Source: Liolophura sinensis (lineage: Eukaryota; Mollusca; Polyplacophora; Chitonida; Chitonidae). Taken from it: DNA of 64,000 nucleotides. The stretch is from contig NC_088300.1 of NCBI RefSeq assembly GCF_032854445.1, forward strand, positions 43,209,682 through 43,273,681. Direction: 5' to 3'. The position numbers were made by a program, and so were the translations under genes. Numbering within the stretch: the first letter of the stretch is position 1; every line of letters begins with the position of its first letter. The notes beneath the pieces were generated by a model. That model was not told the origin of the DNA. It did not search any database and saw nothing but the letters and a program-made list of their open reading frames with translations. Shown piece after piece: positions 12,433 through 26,225 of this stretch.

Positions 12433-12940
12433 CACACCGCACACGCTCTTTCCAACTTCTTGTGTCATCAGGACACCGGGATTATTAGCGTCAAGTGACA
12501 CAGGTACATGGAAGCAGCGAACCGGAGGACATACCACACACGCTTTTATCAACTTCTTGTGTCATCAGGACACCCGAATTACTAGCGTAAGGTGACGTGG
12601 GTTCGTGGAACCAGCGAACGAGAGGACACACCACGCACGCTCTTATCAACTTCTAGTGTCATCAGGACACCGGGATTATTATCGTAAGGTGACGTGGGTT
12701 CGTGGAACCAGCGAACGATAGGACACACCACACACGCTCTTATCAACTTTTGGTGTCATCAGGACACCGGTGTTACTAGCGTAAGGTGACGTGGGTTCGT
12801 GGAACCAGCGAACGAGAGGACACACCACGCACGCTCTTATCAACTTCTAGTGTCATCAGGACACGGGGGTTACTAGCGTAAGGTGAAGTGGGTTCATGGA
12901 AGCAGGGTGTTGGAGGACACACCACACACGCTCTTACCAC
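12433..12940. repeat. 97-bp tandem array, about five units
   Basis: The marker '(a/g)cacgctctt' starts at 12441, 12538, 12635, 12732, 12829 and 12926, exactly 97 bp apart each time. Each unit holds 'gtcatcaggacac', 'tagcgtaaggtgac' and 'gtgggttcgtggaaccagcg'. Inner units are the most alike and edge units the most diverged, typical of unequal exchange. 97 is not a multiple of three, so no coding role is implied. Confidence 0.93.
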
Positions 12941-13171
12941 CTTACCTCCTTGCAATGACTAGCACTTGTCCACGGTCTGATCTAGGCGCAGTCTACAACT
13001 TTAAATGATGACAACAAGAGCCCACATTGCGTGCTTGAAAATTGTCCAGAGGTGGTCAGATTTAGATAATTCCACAAAATGGAGATTGTAGAGTGTATCT
13101 CCAATCGCCCACACAGGGAATAAATTAGTCTGCTTATTATCTTACTGTCAGACACGTTACATTACAGTCAA

Positions 13172-13372
13172 TTTAGGGGCGTGGTTAAGCGCACTAGTGT
13201 AGAACAGTGATTTCGTTCAAACTCATGCTGCCTTCCTCTCCAGGCGTACGTGGGAATGTCTTTCAGCAACCTGCAGTTGGTCGTGGGTTTCATCAGGCTC
13301 TGTCTGGTTTCCTCCCACCTTAATGTTGCCGCTGTCCTGTAAGTGAAATAGTCTACATTCTATATAAATGTG
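13172..13372 (+). mobile_element. SINE-A copy, diverged, near full length
   Basis: Head remnant 'gtggttaagcgcactagtg', then 'ttcaaactcatgctgccttc', 'cgtacgtgggaatgtc', 'aacctgcag', 'gtcgtgggttt' and 'gtaagtgaaatagtc' occur in SINE-A order. The tail is degraded. Confidence 0.75.
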
Positions 13373-13429
13373 TAAAACCATATGCTAAGAGTCCGGATAT
13401 GGTTTTCCTCTTTGATAGATAGATTTTAA

Positions 13430-13605
13430 CATTTGTACACGAACTTTTATAGCTGCTAGTGACGTTTTGTGCAGATTTTCTGTGTTTAGGAGAACTAATG
13501 TCGTGAAATCCCCGAATTGCGTGAGTTGTAGAATTTAGATGGCTGTGTTGTCTTTGATTAAACATTCATTGTCCATGTCGGTCCGTTTCAGAGTAAATGC
13601 TTTAT
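13430..13605. repeat. Block W, copy 2 (3' half)
   Basis: Shares 'gtgaaatccccgaattgcg', 'gattaaacattcattgtcca' and 'ggtccgttt'-like sequence with 10510-10625. It is clearly diverged. Confidence 0.6.
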
Positions 13606-14064
13606 TCTCTAACAGTTTTGAACATTATCATGACATATTTATCTGCTCACACAGGCCAGACCATGCCTTATTCTGATGGATGTTTAACATCTTAAGCTGC
13701 AATATTGTTTACTATTTTCTAATATGTTTTAGACGCACGCACCATTCTCTTTTGTTTATGCATGTTTAACAAATTTTGATTATATTAGTTGTGCTGTTCA
13801 CAAATTTCCTTACGGCTGGCTTGACAATTCTTTTGATTGACAAAGTGGAATTTAAGACATGAAACGAAAAATAAACACCACAGTTATAGACAAAAAGTTA
13901 TAGATTATCTCGAAGGATTAAAGTGAGACTTAAGTATTTGTGGCTACATAGGCTAAACGAAATCTGGTCAAGGATTCACCAGCATGAAACGCTGGAAAGG
14001 CACATGTCGTGCAACTTATTCTCCCGCATAATGGCTGTTGTGTATTATGCATTTTACTATGCTG

Positions 14065-14127
14065 TACGCGCCGTTGGATAGATGAAATATTCTTGAGTAC
14101 GGCGTAAAACACCAATAAATAAACTAT
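14065..14127 (+). mobile_element. SINE-A tail fragment
   Basis: 'gatgaaatattcttgagtac' followed by 'ggcgtaaaacaccaataaat'. Only the 3' end is present. Confidence 0.8.
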
Positions 14128-15429
14128 GTTGTACTTGTAAGGCTGAGATAGCATTTGATATCATTATAACACCCTCTGTACAATGCAGTCTAAACCAGCC
14201 CATGCATTGTTAAAATCGATAACTAACTGCTCCCGATATATGCATACATAATTATCCAATGAACTGGTCACCTTAAGGTACATTGAATGCTCCCTGCCTT
14301 GCGCAGTCTAGGTATCTAGGAGCATGTTTTTTTTAGTGTCTTCACCGGTGTGGGAGAGACAACAAACCACACAGATTCTGTACAATTCTCAAGCTTTAGA
14401 ACAACTGCACGGAGATCCACTCTTCAGGTATTGCTTATCTTTAGTTCATAACCCATTATTAGCGTCTGAGAAAAGTTGAAATATGTACCTTTTAGGAACA
14501 TTATTGGTTTTCAACTAAGCGCTGAACCGGCTGGTCCAATTCATTGTCACCAGGGGTGTTGAATCTGTGTAAGCTGAAAATAATGCTGTTCTGAACTGTA
14601 TACGGAATTTCATGCAAAGCTAATATAGAATGTATTCAATCGGTTTCAGAATCCGCTCATTTACAGTTTCAGTCCATTTGAGATTTAACTGCAAGTTTTA
14701 GATGTGACAGCTCCGGAATGTTCCCGTATGGTGTTAAGGATTTAGGGGTTTTGTGTGTGTACATTTCATATAAATTGTGTCCAGCTGTGTGTATGGCTAA
14801 TGCTTAAATTATAGTTATCAAAATGAGAGAAAAATCTTGTTCTTTAAATGTGTTGATTTATAACGGGTGTGGTTGATGTTATTTTATGAACAGTCATTGT
14901 ACTTATACAGTATCCATACACGCATTACATATAAGTGTGAATTAATTAGCATTCTGTGAGCATTATTTGATTTTAAAGTTTGGATGTTAACTCTACAGCA
15001 GTGATAAATGCATTTCTGTATTCTTAAGCTTAAATCACTCAGACAATTCTACATGATGCACCGTAATTCTCTGATTACTGTGTGATGTAGTATTTTAGTG
15101 TGATTCTTAGAGTGACAAGTTTGTTCATACCTTTATTGTGTTATATTTATACCAGAAGCCGTGGAAGGGGTTCAGTCAAAGTGCACGTAGTTGCATTTTT
15201 AAGTGAACATGGGATTTAGCAACTATCTAGTTTTATTGTGATAGCTATAATATTTAAAAATAATTGTTTATTGATCCATGATATTTAATTCCTTTCATGT
15301 GATGTAAATGTGTGTATATTGTGTGTAATTGTCAACACAAATTCTCAATGTGTTACTTTCCGTGTATCTTCCAGAAAGTAGTGTTTATCTAATGAAGATT
15401 ATACACTGTTAAAGAACTCTCCGTGAATC
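14128..15429. other. AT-rich unique stretch
   Basis: No open frame of note and no repeat was recognised. Thymine-rich runs and frequent TGTGT segments give it an untranslated or intronic look, but nothing specific supports a gene. Confidence 0.4.
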
Positions 15430-15760
15430 ATACCAACGGGTTCAGCTAAACCTCAGTTATTCATGAGCTTTGTAATAAAGTCACCGAAGGCTAATAACAC
15501 CGTACATCAGAAAGGTTTATTGTCACAACAGATGACACGTCAACAGGTGATTAAATTTTAAAGCAGTTTCTGTTTGACGTTATGTTTATGTTATATTCGT
15601 TGAACCTTGAAGGAATGACGCTTCTCGTTGGTGTCAAACCTTAGGAGGCTGAATTTTGTCTAGAATACACGGCAGTTTCAGTTAAGCTGGTACAAAACTG
15701 ATATTTATTGTCAGTTGATTAACTAACAAATCGAAGCGCGGGATTCTTATTTCACTCTGG
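15430..15760. repeat. Block Z, copy 3 of three (most diverged)
   Basis: 'gttcagctaaacctcagtta', 'gtaataaagtca', 'ccgtacatca', 'gtgattaaattttaaagc' and 'ctgtttgacgttatg' follow the Z core order, with several substitutions and small indels relative to copies 1 and 2. Confidence 0.78.
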
Positions 15761-17749
15761 CGGTGAAGTTAATAGCTTGGGTTTTATAACGTATTTCATG
15801 ACAAAGCCTTCAGTACATGTGCCACAACATGCAGTGTACATGTCAGCATCATTGTCCTAAAGGACAAAACGGGTATTCAATTCTAACGTGCATAGACTGA
15901 GGAGAACCCGAAGTATAACCTGGTGGAAAAAGCCTTCGGAAGCAGGCACACAGCCCTGTCCAGTATAGAAGTTAGTTAAATTCCGTGGTTTCCTTGCGGT
16001 TCTGTCCGGTGTCTAACGTGTGCCAATCGATCTGACAACCCTCATACAAGTGGAATACCCACGAGTACGGCGTAAAACACGAATCAAATAAATAAATCGT
16101 TTTGATCGAACGAAAAAAGTACCTGAACTTCAGATCAGTGCACTTCTCTGTGGGTGAAAATTTATATCTCAGCGTCGATGCATTCTCATCCCCTTCAGAA
16201 GTTTGTTGTATAAATAATTGCTGACTTAAACGCAGCAAGAAAAAAACTGTGTCTGGTAAGCTCTGGCATGAAACCTGAAGGGCAAAAGCTTGCCACAATC
16301 AATGTTTACATAAGAACTTTGAGCGGAAATGAAGATTCCGTCATCAGCTGCTCAGACTCCATTCAGGCTCAAACTCGTTTAAAGATTATCTCAAAGCCTG
16401 ATAATTTATTAACTCTGTGTCAAAGCCATTTCCGTTCGGCGAACATAACTACACACCAGTATCAAGGCACTGGAAAAATTTAAATAAAGTGTTCAAGCGT
16501 GCCCACACCGCAAGGAGGCATTTGGTAATTGGCTTTTTGGAGTCGGATTACATTTGTATTCCAGCCCGCATGGTTCGGATCGATGGTGGAGGTGTAGAGG
16601 TTGGGAGGGAGTTGGAGGAAAGGGGACAATCAGATACCAAAACGTGCAAAACATGTCGTTTCAGGGTAGTGTTGGCTGGACCTTGACTCATTGGGCTATT
16701 TCAACAAACGTCCAAACTGGTAATAACGGGCTTCACGTGCACGCACTGGTGGTTGGACAGAAACTGGACCTTGTACTCTGACCTCTGTGTGAGTGACGCT
16801 GAACAGATTAATTTGCTGGTCAAACGCTATTTTGTGCAATTATCGTGCAGCAATAATGCCCAGTGTATTCTCTTTCTATTGTAGGTAGGTGGTTACAGTT
16901 TACAAAGCAACATGGTATGGAAGCCAAGGTGGAAATGAAAACCAGAGACTTTACTGTTTACGACAAATTTAGGTTAATATTCAGAATAAGTGCTTCGAGC
17001 ATGAGACTACGGTGTTGATTGCAATGTGTATTGTTCTCTCTCGTTCAGGCAAAATGTTAATAATGTTAGTGCATGCACAAGTTTTCTATCTCAAGAAAGC
17101 CTTTTCGTGTTTTGCGCATCCTTGTGTTGTTGCGTGTTGGTACCGTCACATAAAATTTGTCAGCAAATTACCCGAAGTTAAAATCTTTTGTGCACACGGG
17201 ATTGTGATCAAGCTGGGATTGCAAAATATCGGGTGACGCCTTTGGCTTCTGCAGGACCCCAAAAAACCTCAGAAGTAATTGTCAGGCGGTATATATTGGT
17301 CAGTTGTCTTCAGAGGTCCAAAGGGGACGAGGTGTTCAGCTCTCAATCGGTCTTGCACACTAGGCAATTATTAATCCAGACAACATGGAAATAGGCTGCA
17401 ATAAAACCCAGGGAAAACAGACTCACAAAGCCTGGCTTTTCATTGATGCACGTGTTATTATATGCTAAGTTACTGAAACGTAGAGCAGAATCAGAAAGCG
17501 CAATTCAGCATGAACACTTCAAACCACAATTCCAAGGAATGTGTGCTAGCCACCTTCATGTAGCTGAGGAGTGAATGGATAAGCACTGGTGTACTCAGAC
17601 CAACTAACCATTCATCACTGAGATCAAGGTACACTGTCAGTAGTATTCAGGCCTATTACTAAATATAATGTTTCACCCAGAGTAAAATCTTACTGGCTAC
17701 CTATTTAGTTGTATCCTGCATGTTTTCTTTAGAGGGTACCTAGACCCTG
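15761..17749. other. Mostly unique DNA with one SINE-A tail
   Basis: A SINE-A 3' end lies at about 16040-16102 ('acgagtacggcgtaaaacac', 'gaatcaaataaataaat'). The rest holds overlapping short open frames (16268-16781, 17012-17394) without domain-like content. Confidence 0.5.
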
Positions 17750-17905
17750 TCGCAACTTGCGGATGGTCGTGGGTTTCCCCCGGGCTCTGCCCGGTTTCCA
17801 CCCACCATAATGCTAGCCGCCGTCGTATAAGTGAAATATTCTTGAGTATGGCGTAAAACACCAATCAAATAAAAAAAAAAATAATAAAAAATAAATAAAT
17901 AAACC
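17750..17905 (+). mobile_element. SINE-A copy, body and tail
   Basis: 'gcggatggtcgtgggtttcc', 'cccgggctctgcccggtttc', 'cacccaccataatgctagcc' and 'cttgagtatggcgtaaaaca' match the SINE-A body closely. An A-rich tail follows. It is among the better preserved copies but lacks the tRNA head. Confidence 0.9.
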
Positions 17906-19432
17906 TAGACCTTGTCTGTGTGTTAAAACTTTTGTGGGTTCCATCTCGAATGTAGGCAATCTTGGATTGCCATCAATTGTGTGTCAGTCTCAAGTGACAC
18001 ATAGACTAAATTTTATAAGTGTTCATCATAGATCTTGCAGGTATTTTATCTACTGTGTAATATTGAACTGAGTAAACTAACGCAAATTCACCTTCGCAAT
18101 ATCTCGCTAAACCACCACTCAGAATTCCTTGTTATCACAGTGAAGTTTCAGCTGTCAACATTATAGATCTCCAAAACCATGTGTCTTCCTACACGTCTTT
18201 TATGGATACAGAAGGTGTCTTTCCGGCACACACAAGGTATGATTCGGCAAGATATCCTATTAAATGGGTTAGATTGAACACCATGGTTTTCGGGGGGAAA
18301 CTTGGTATTGTCAATCAAGAACTCTTTATGTCTTCTGTCATTTAACATAGAATACAGCAGTGACCAGCCGTCGGCAAACTGGTGTAGGGCAGCTGTCTTG
18401 AGCGGTATATAAATCAAACCACTGACATCATTAAGCCCTAGTAACCTGATGGAAGCGAAAGATCTGTGCAAATGGTCAGTTCTTTGTTGATGATAGTGTC
18501 AGATGAATCGTTCTTTTTCCAGATTGATTCTTGGGTTGTCTATGAGCTGACTTAGAATGTTCGTGCAGCAAGATTCCAGAATAGAGATTCCAGTTGGACA
18601 TTATATGCGGCTCGCTGTAAAGAGGTTGGTGAGTGGGGCACGACGACGAGTCTCTGGAGAGCTTCGAGCACAGACACTTTATTACAACGAGACATGTCCT
18701 GCGATAACTCATCATCGACTGGATACAGAAGATTCGCAGTGTCACAAGGCCGTACCCTTGAAGGAGCCAACGATTAGTGCTGCGAAACTATTAGCACTTT
18801 AATTACTTATAAATTCATTTGATTTGTTATTTAACACCTTTGTGAAACGATTTCCACACGTATGATACGGTTCTGTTTTTCGGTTGCAGAAAACAAGAGT
18901 ACCTGAAGTGAACCTCCTACTTTGACAAATTACTGGCGAACTTTCTCACGTCTTACACGTCATATTTTTGGAAGGAAAAATGTTTGCATTGAAAGACCAC
19001 TCAAGACACCACCGTCGACCGCATCTTCTCACCAACGCCATCGGAACAATGAAAACACTGGAACCTAGAAATCCTTGTCCAAGAATGGAAATGAAGGCAC
19101 GTTTTGGGCAATCTAGCAATTGAAAGACAGGCATCATAACCAGCCTAATTAATTACTTGAATAACTTGCTAATATGTGATGGGCGTCTTTCTTCGTATTC
19201 AACGATATTTTGTCACACATTCGGCGGCGGTCAGTTTTAATGGATGGAGGGAACAGGAGTGGTCGAAGTAAACCATAGGCCTTTGGCAAGTAGCTGACAA
19301 ACTTGCCTGCGTGTAACACAGACGTGTAATCACAGATCGCGATCAAAGTGTACGTCTTATTGGTGGCTTGTCATATCCAATTTCTATCGAAGCTGCGGTG
19401 CTCTATGAACTACTTGTTACCACCAGGGCCAC
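17906..19432. other. Unique stretch with unassigned open frames
   Basis: The minus-strand frame 18148-18471 (107 codons) and those at 18476-18770 do not match a family I recognise. They have no start or splice context that stands out. Confidence 0.35.
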
Positions 19433-19540
19433 AATGGTCTGGCAGCAACTCGCGGATGGGTTTCTCCCGGGCTCTACCAGGTTTCATCTCACTATAATGC
19501 TGGTCGACTTGCGTGCTTGAGGACAGCGATAAACTCCAAC
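19433..19540 (+). mobile_element. SINE-A fragment, diverged
   Basis: 'agcaactcgcggatggg', 'tttctcccgggctctaccag', 'gtttcatctcactataatg' and 'ctggtcgac' follow SINE-A body order. The tail is degraded. Confidence 0.7.
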
Positions 19541-22293
<2,753 letters not shown>

Positions 22294-22297
22294 ATAT

Positions 22298-22419
22298 ATT
22301 TCTCAAATACAAAAATATTTCATTGCTGAGCTAATAAAAAACCACATGTATATATATATATATATATACATGTGGTTTTTTATTAGCTCAGCAATGAAAT
22401 ATTTTTGTATTTGAGAAAT
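22298..22419. repeat. Perfect 122-bp palindrome (61-bp arms, no spacer)
   Basis: Bases 22298-22358 are the exact reverse complement of 22359-22419, checked base by base. The outer end reads 'atttctcaaatac' and the centre is (TA)n. No loop separates the arms. The left side abuts the long TA tract and the right side is unique DNA. The structure would form a cruciform or a single RNA hairpin. A template-switch event or a fold-back sequencing or assembly artefact are both possible. Confidence 0.97.
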
Positions 22420-24430
22420 TTAATGCATCATGTCTGCTAGCGGAACGGAAAGGGATGAATGCTGTCATCGACTGCAGGCTCATAGACAAACTCTTAATTT
22501 TCTTACCCCAACAAGATCCGTAGTTGCATAAGATTTAGACAGTAATCAGTTTGCTAGAAAAACGCCCATTAATTGTGAATTCTTGTCCAGGATGTATACA
22601 TAAGCAGACGGTTAATTGTCCTCGTCTCACAATCTGATGGATAAACACTAGAGCTGATTGTCCTGTGTCTGGTAACCCAGTGATCGTTTAAATATCTTTA
22701 CAAGCAAAGAAAGTCAATTAAATCGTTAATTAGGAGAGTTGTATTCAGTGACAGGGATAAGGAAATGCTGAACGTAATCCCCAATCAGCTGTTTGGTGAT
22801 CCGTTGGCGTCCAGATAATCCCGATGGGTGATACAACAGAGGATCTCACAAATCTGACGCAATCCAAATTGCCTAACGAGCAATATGCTCTGAAAATGTT
22901 TATTAAAGACATCAACAGATCGAAAGTTAACAATCAGAATTCGGGTTCCGTAATGAAGGTATAGGTGCTGAATAAATATGTAAATGGGGCAGATGTGCTT
23001 CATCTAGAACGGGGAAATCGGAACCATTTGACAATAAAGCCAATCCATGCGAGGTTAGGGCGATGATGTTGGCCACCCTGAAGCAGACTGTTTAAAATAA
23101 AATGAGATTAAAGTATTTCACTTAAGGCTGTTAGTATTTTGTCAGGCTTGTTGATCAGACTTTACAGGAAGAGTCCCTGGTCGTCCCAGGGGAATGTTAG
23201 GTAATGAAGAGGAAGCTTCGGGGGCAGTGGTCTCAGCAGTGGTGGAGATATACTGTTGTTTTACGATTGCAGAGACATCGTTACTTGTTTGACATGGTCG
23301 AAGAAAATAAGCAGCGGTCATAAAACGGGGTTAATTTGGCGTCGTTGTGCGCCATCAAGCGGAGGTCTTCCAGTTGATCAGATTGTATGTTACAGATTTA
23401 ATGAATACTCGTGGATTGGAGTGTTCCGGGGTGGCGTCCGTTGATAGTCCGTCAACTACGTGACTCTTTAGTGAGCTTAAATCTCCAGAAATGTGAGCGG
23501 CGGGCGACAGAGCGGAGAAAACTCACCGCTTCTACGCTAGTCGCCATTTCGGCAGGGACAAGTAATTCAGCCATGATTGCCTAATTAAATTAACTGCCTT
23601 ATGTAACTATGTCAATTCAGCCATAGCTTCAGCACACATATTTAGCGCGACTTCCCTTTTTTACTGCAGACTAGATGAATTTTACCTGACAAGCGTATAT
23701 TTTTCAACCTATAAAAATAAGCCAAAGAGCAAGATTGAGACAGACATTATAGTTTATAATGTTAGCATGATAAATCTCCGCCAGGGATGGCTCCATCCTT
23801 TCAAAAAACTTCCCATTCTACTGCGCGAGGAAACAGAACAAAAAACATAGATGGAATGAGATATAGTGGACAATATCATGGTAATTGATGGGGACGCGCC
23901 TGAGGGCAAACCTTGCTCTGTTGACCTGTATATATGAATAAGGGTTTAACAATTACCCTGCCCGTCTCGTTTAATATCCATTTTATTGAGACAGGCGTTC
24001 GATTTCCTGATACCCAGTGACACTATTTTCTGTTAGATCACTGCCAGCAGAATAGAACTATAATATGATGTACATTCACGCGAACAGCCAAGTTTCGAAT
24101 GATCAGTATCGTTTACGTTTCCTTGGTGCGTGTACTGGGCCATTTAAAAACCATAAAATTCGATGAGCCTAACAGTGAGCCAGATGGAAGCTTAATAACA
24201 ATTTTAAACATTGGATGCATCTCTTTAGATATTGTGAGACGTCAAAGCCATTTGACGGACTGTCTTACTATATACAGGCCAAAGGCAGCATGGGTGCCAA
24301 TACTGTTAGCCGAATAGCAAACTAAGACAGTAAACAATTTGTACTGAATTTCAGGTATTTGGTATTACCTGAGGAATAATGTAAGTAACGTTTACGAACA
24401 CATATTCATCTGGATCGTGTGGATCCGTTT
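22420..24430. other. Unique non-coding stretch
   Basis: No repeat was recognised. The segments 'gcctaattaaattaactg' (near 23580) and 'gttaattagg' (near 22724) are homeodomain-like, but such sites are common in AT-rich DNA. Confidence 0.4.
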
Positions 24431-24436
24431 CAATAA

Positions 24437-24612
24437 ACAGTGGTAGCAAACATCAGCAACAAACAGTCCAAACTGTAGCAACAAAAGATGCAACTAGAAT
24501 AAACAGTAGCAACAAACACTACTAATATTAGCAACAAACAAATGCAACAAGACATAGTGCTAACAAACTGTAGCACCAAACAGTGCTAGTAAACGATGCA
24601 AAGAAGCGTTGT
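24437..24612. repeat. Degenerate 'agcaacaaaca' tandem repeat
   Basis: Irregular units of about 12-20 bp built on 'gtagcaacaaac(a)', 'gatgcaac' and 'agtgctaacaaac' run through the stretch. Phase is poor, indicating an old decayed satellite. Confidence 0.65.
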
Positions 24613-25556
24613 CAACTGTGCACGTTTCCCACAAAAGGGAGTACCAACAAATTCAAAAAACACAGAGCAACGAACTAACACATTAAGAAACCGCACATCA
24701 CTAACATGTATTATTAACAAACCTTACGAAAATTTACACTGGACAGCTGATGTTCACCAATATAGTTCAATGTAGTTACCTTTTGTTGGTACTAACATAG
24801 TAAGTTTACCACTCTTACCTACAGCTGTTTACCACAGATACAAATGAATGCTGTAGCATCCTTGTTCCACAAGGTAAAGGAAGGGTGCTATGCCATTGTT
24901 TTAAGTGCATATAGATCTAATGTCCATATTTTGCTGGAAGTCAGTATGAAAGGTGAGAGTCGTACGTTCCCATTGCCTAAAGCTCACAAGCTTGCAACAC
25001 GATGTCACAATTCAGTTATATACAGCTGAAAAATATTATTGGAAACACCTAGATAAAATACGAACAACTCCTGATACCTTTTTTGAAATACCCCCCACTT
25101 ACTTAAGTTTAACCGTGGTCATTCCTTCTGGAGTCATGTCCGTATAGGACCATTTCTGTGCTGAGACAAACAGACGAGTGGCAGCAAGAGATTTACAACC
25201 AAGTTGAACCAAATGAGCTTCCTCACCCGGGATGGCTTTGAATAACGGGCCATAACCTGACACAACTGAGTGGATTTGAATTGCCGTTCAACGTTTCCGC
25301 GTGCAGAACCTCCCACGCTTTTCACGGGGGCAGTCTGATGTTAACACCCCGCTCCCTACATGACAACCTAATCAGTGATGTTTGGGGAGTAAAACGACAT
25401 GTTAAACTATAACATCCGCGGCTTGTATAATGATTATCGGGTAGAGCTTTTAAGACATCGTCAAGTTGCTGGCGCTGTCAGATATTAATCCGTCGTTAAA
25501 CGGCAGACTGTTCTATGGCGCTCCTGTTTTACTCTGGGATTTATACAAGAAAACAC
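24613..25556. other. Unique non-coding stretch
   Basis: Nothing recognised. Short open frames at 24844-25147 and 25134-25325 overlap in different frames and strands. Confidence 0.4.
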
Positions 25557-26225
25557 ATACACCATGAGTTCTACCACATACACCATGAGCTCTACCAAAT
25601 ACATCATGAGTTCTACCACATACACCATGAGCTCTACCACATACTTCATGAATTCTACCACATAAACCATGAGTTCTACAACATACACCATGGGTTTTAC
25701 CACATACACCATTTCTACCACATACACCATGTGTTCTACCAAATACATCAAGAGCTCTACCACATACACTATGAGCTCTACCACACACACCATGGGTTCT
25801 ACCACATACATCATTTCTACCACATACACCATGAGTTCTACCACATACACCATGAGGTCTACCACATACACCATGAGTTCTACCACATACACCATGAGGT
25901 CTACCACATACATCAAGAGCTCTACCACATACACCATGAGCTCTACAACATACACCATGGGTTCTACCACTTAAACAATGAACTCTAACACATACATCAT
26001 GAATTCTACCGCATACACCATGAGCTCTACCACATACAGCATGGGTTCTGCCATATACACAATGAACTCTACCACATACATCATGAATTCTACCACATAC
26101 ACCATGAGTTCTACCACATACACCATGGGTTCTACCACATACACCATGGGTTCTACCACATACACAATGAGCTCTACCACATATATCAGGAGTTCTACCA
26201 CATACACCATGAGTTCTACTACATG
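25557..26225. repeat. 21-bp tandem array, about 32 units
   Basis: The unit is close to 'acaccatgagttctaccac' plus 'at'. At least three units are 18 bp (three bases lost before 'ttctacc'). Since 21 and 18 are multiples of three and the unit lacks stops in most frames, long open frames appear on both strands: up to 241 codons on minus (VCGRTHG-type units), 161 on minus (MVYVVEL-type), 157 and 115 on plus (HIHHEFY and TTYTMSS types). These are readings of one minisatellite. I see no flanking exon structure that makes any of them a gene. Confidence 0.95.

Noticed and set aside
18148-18471. 107-codon minus frame, considered as a retroelement piece
   Set aside because: No reverse transcriptase, integrase or transposase motif could be identified.
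25557-26225. CRISPR-like array
   Set aside because: Units are contiguous with no unique spacers, and the genome is clearly eukaryotic.
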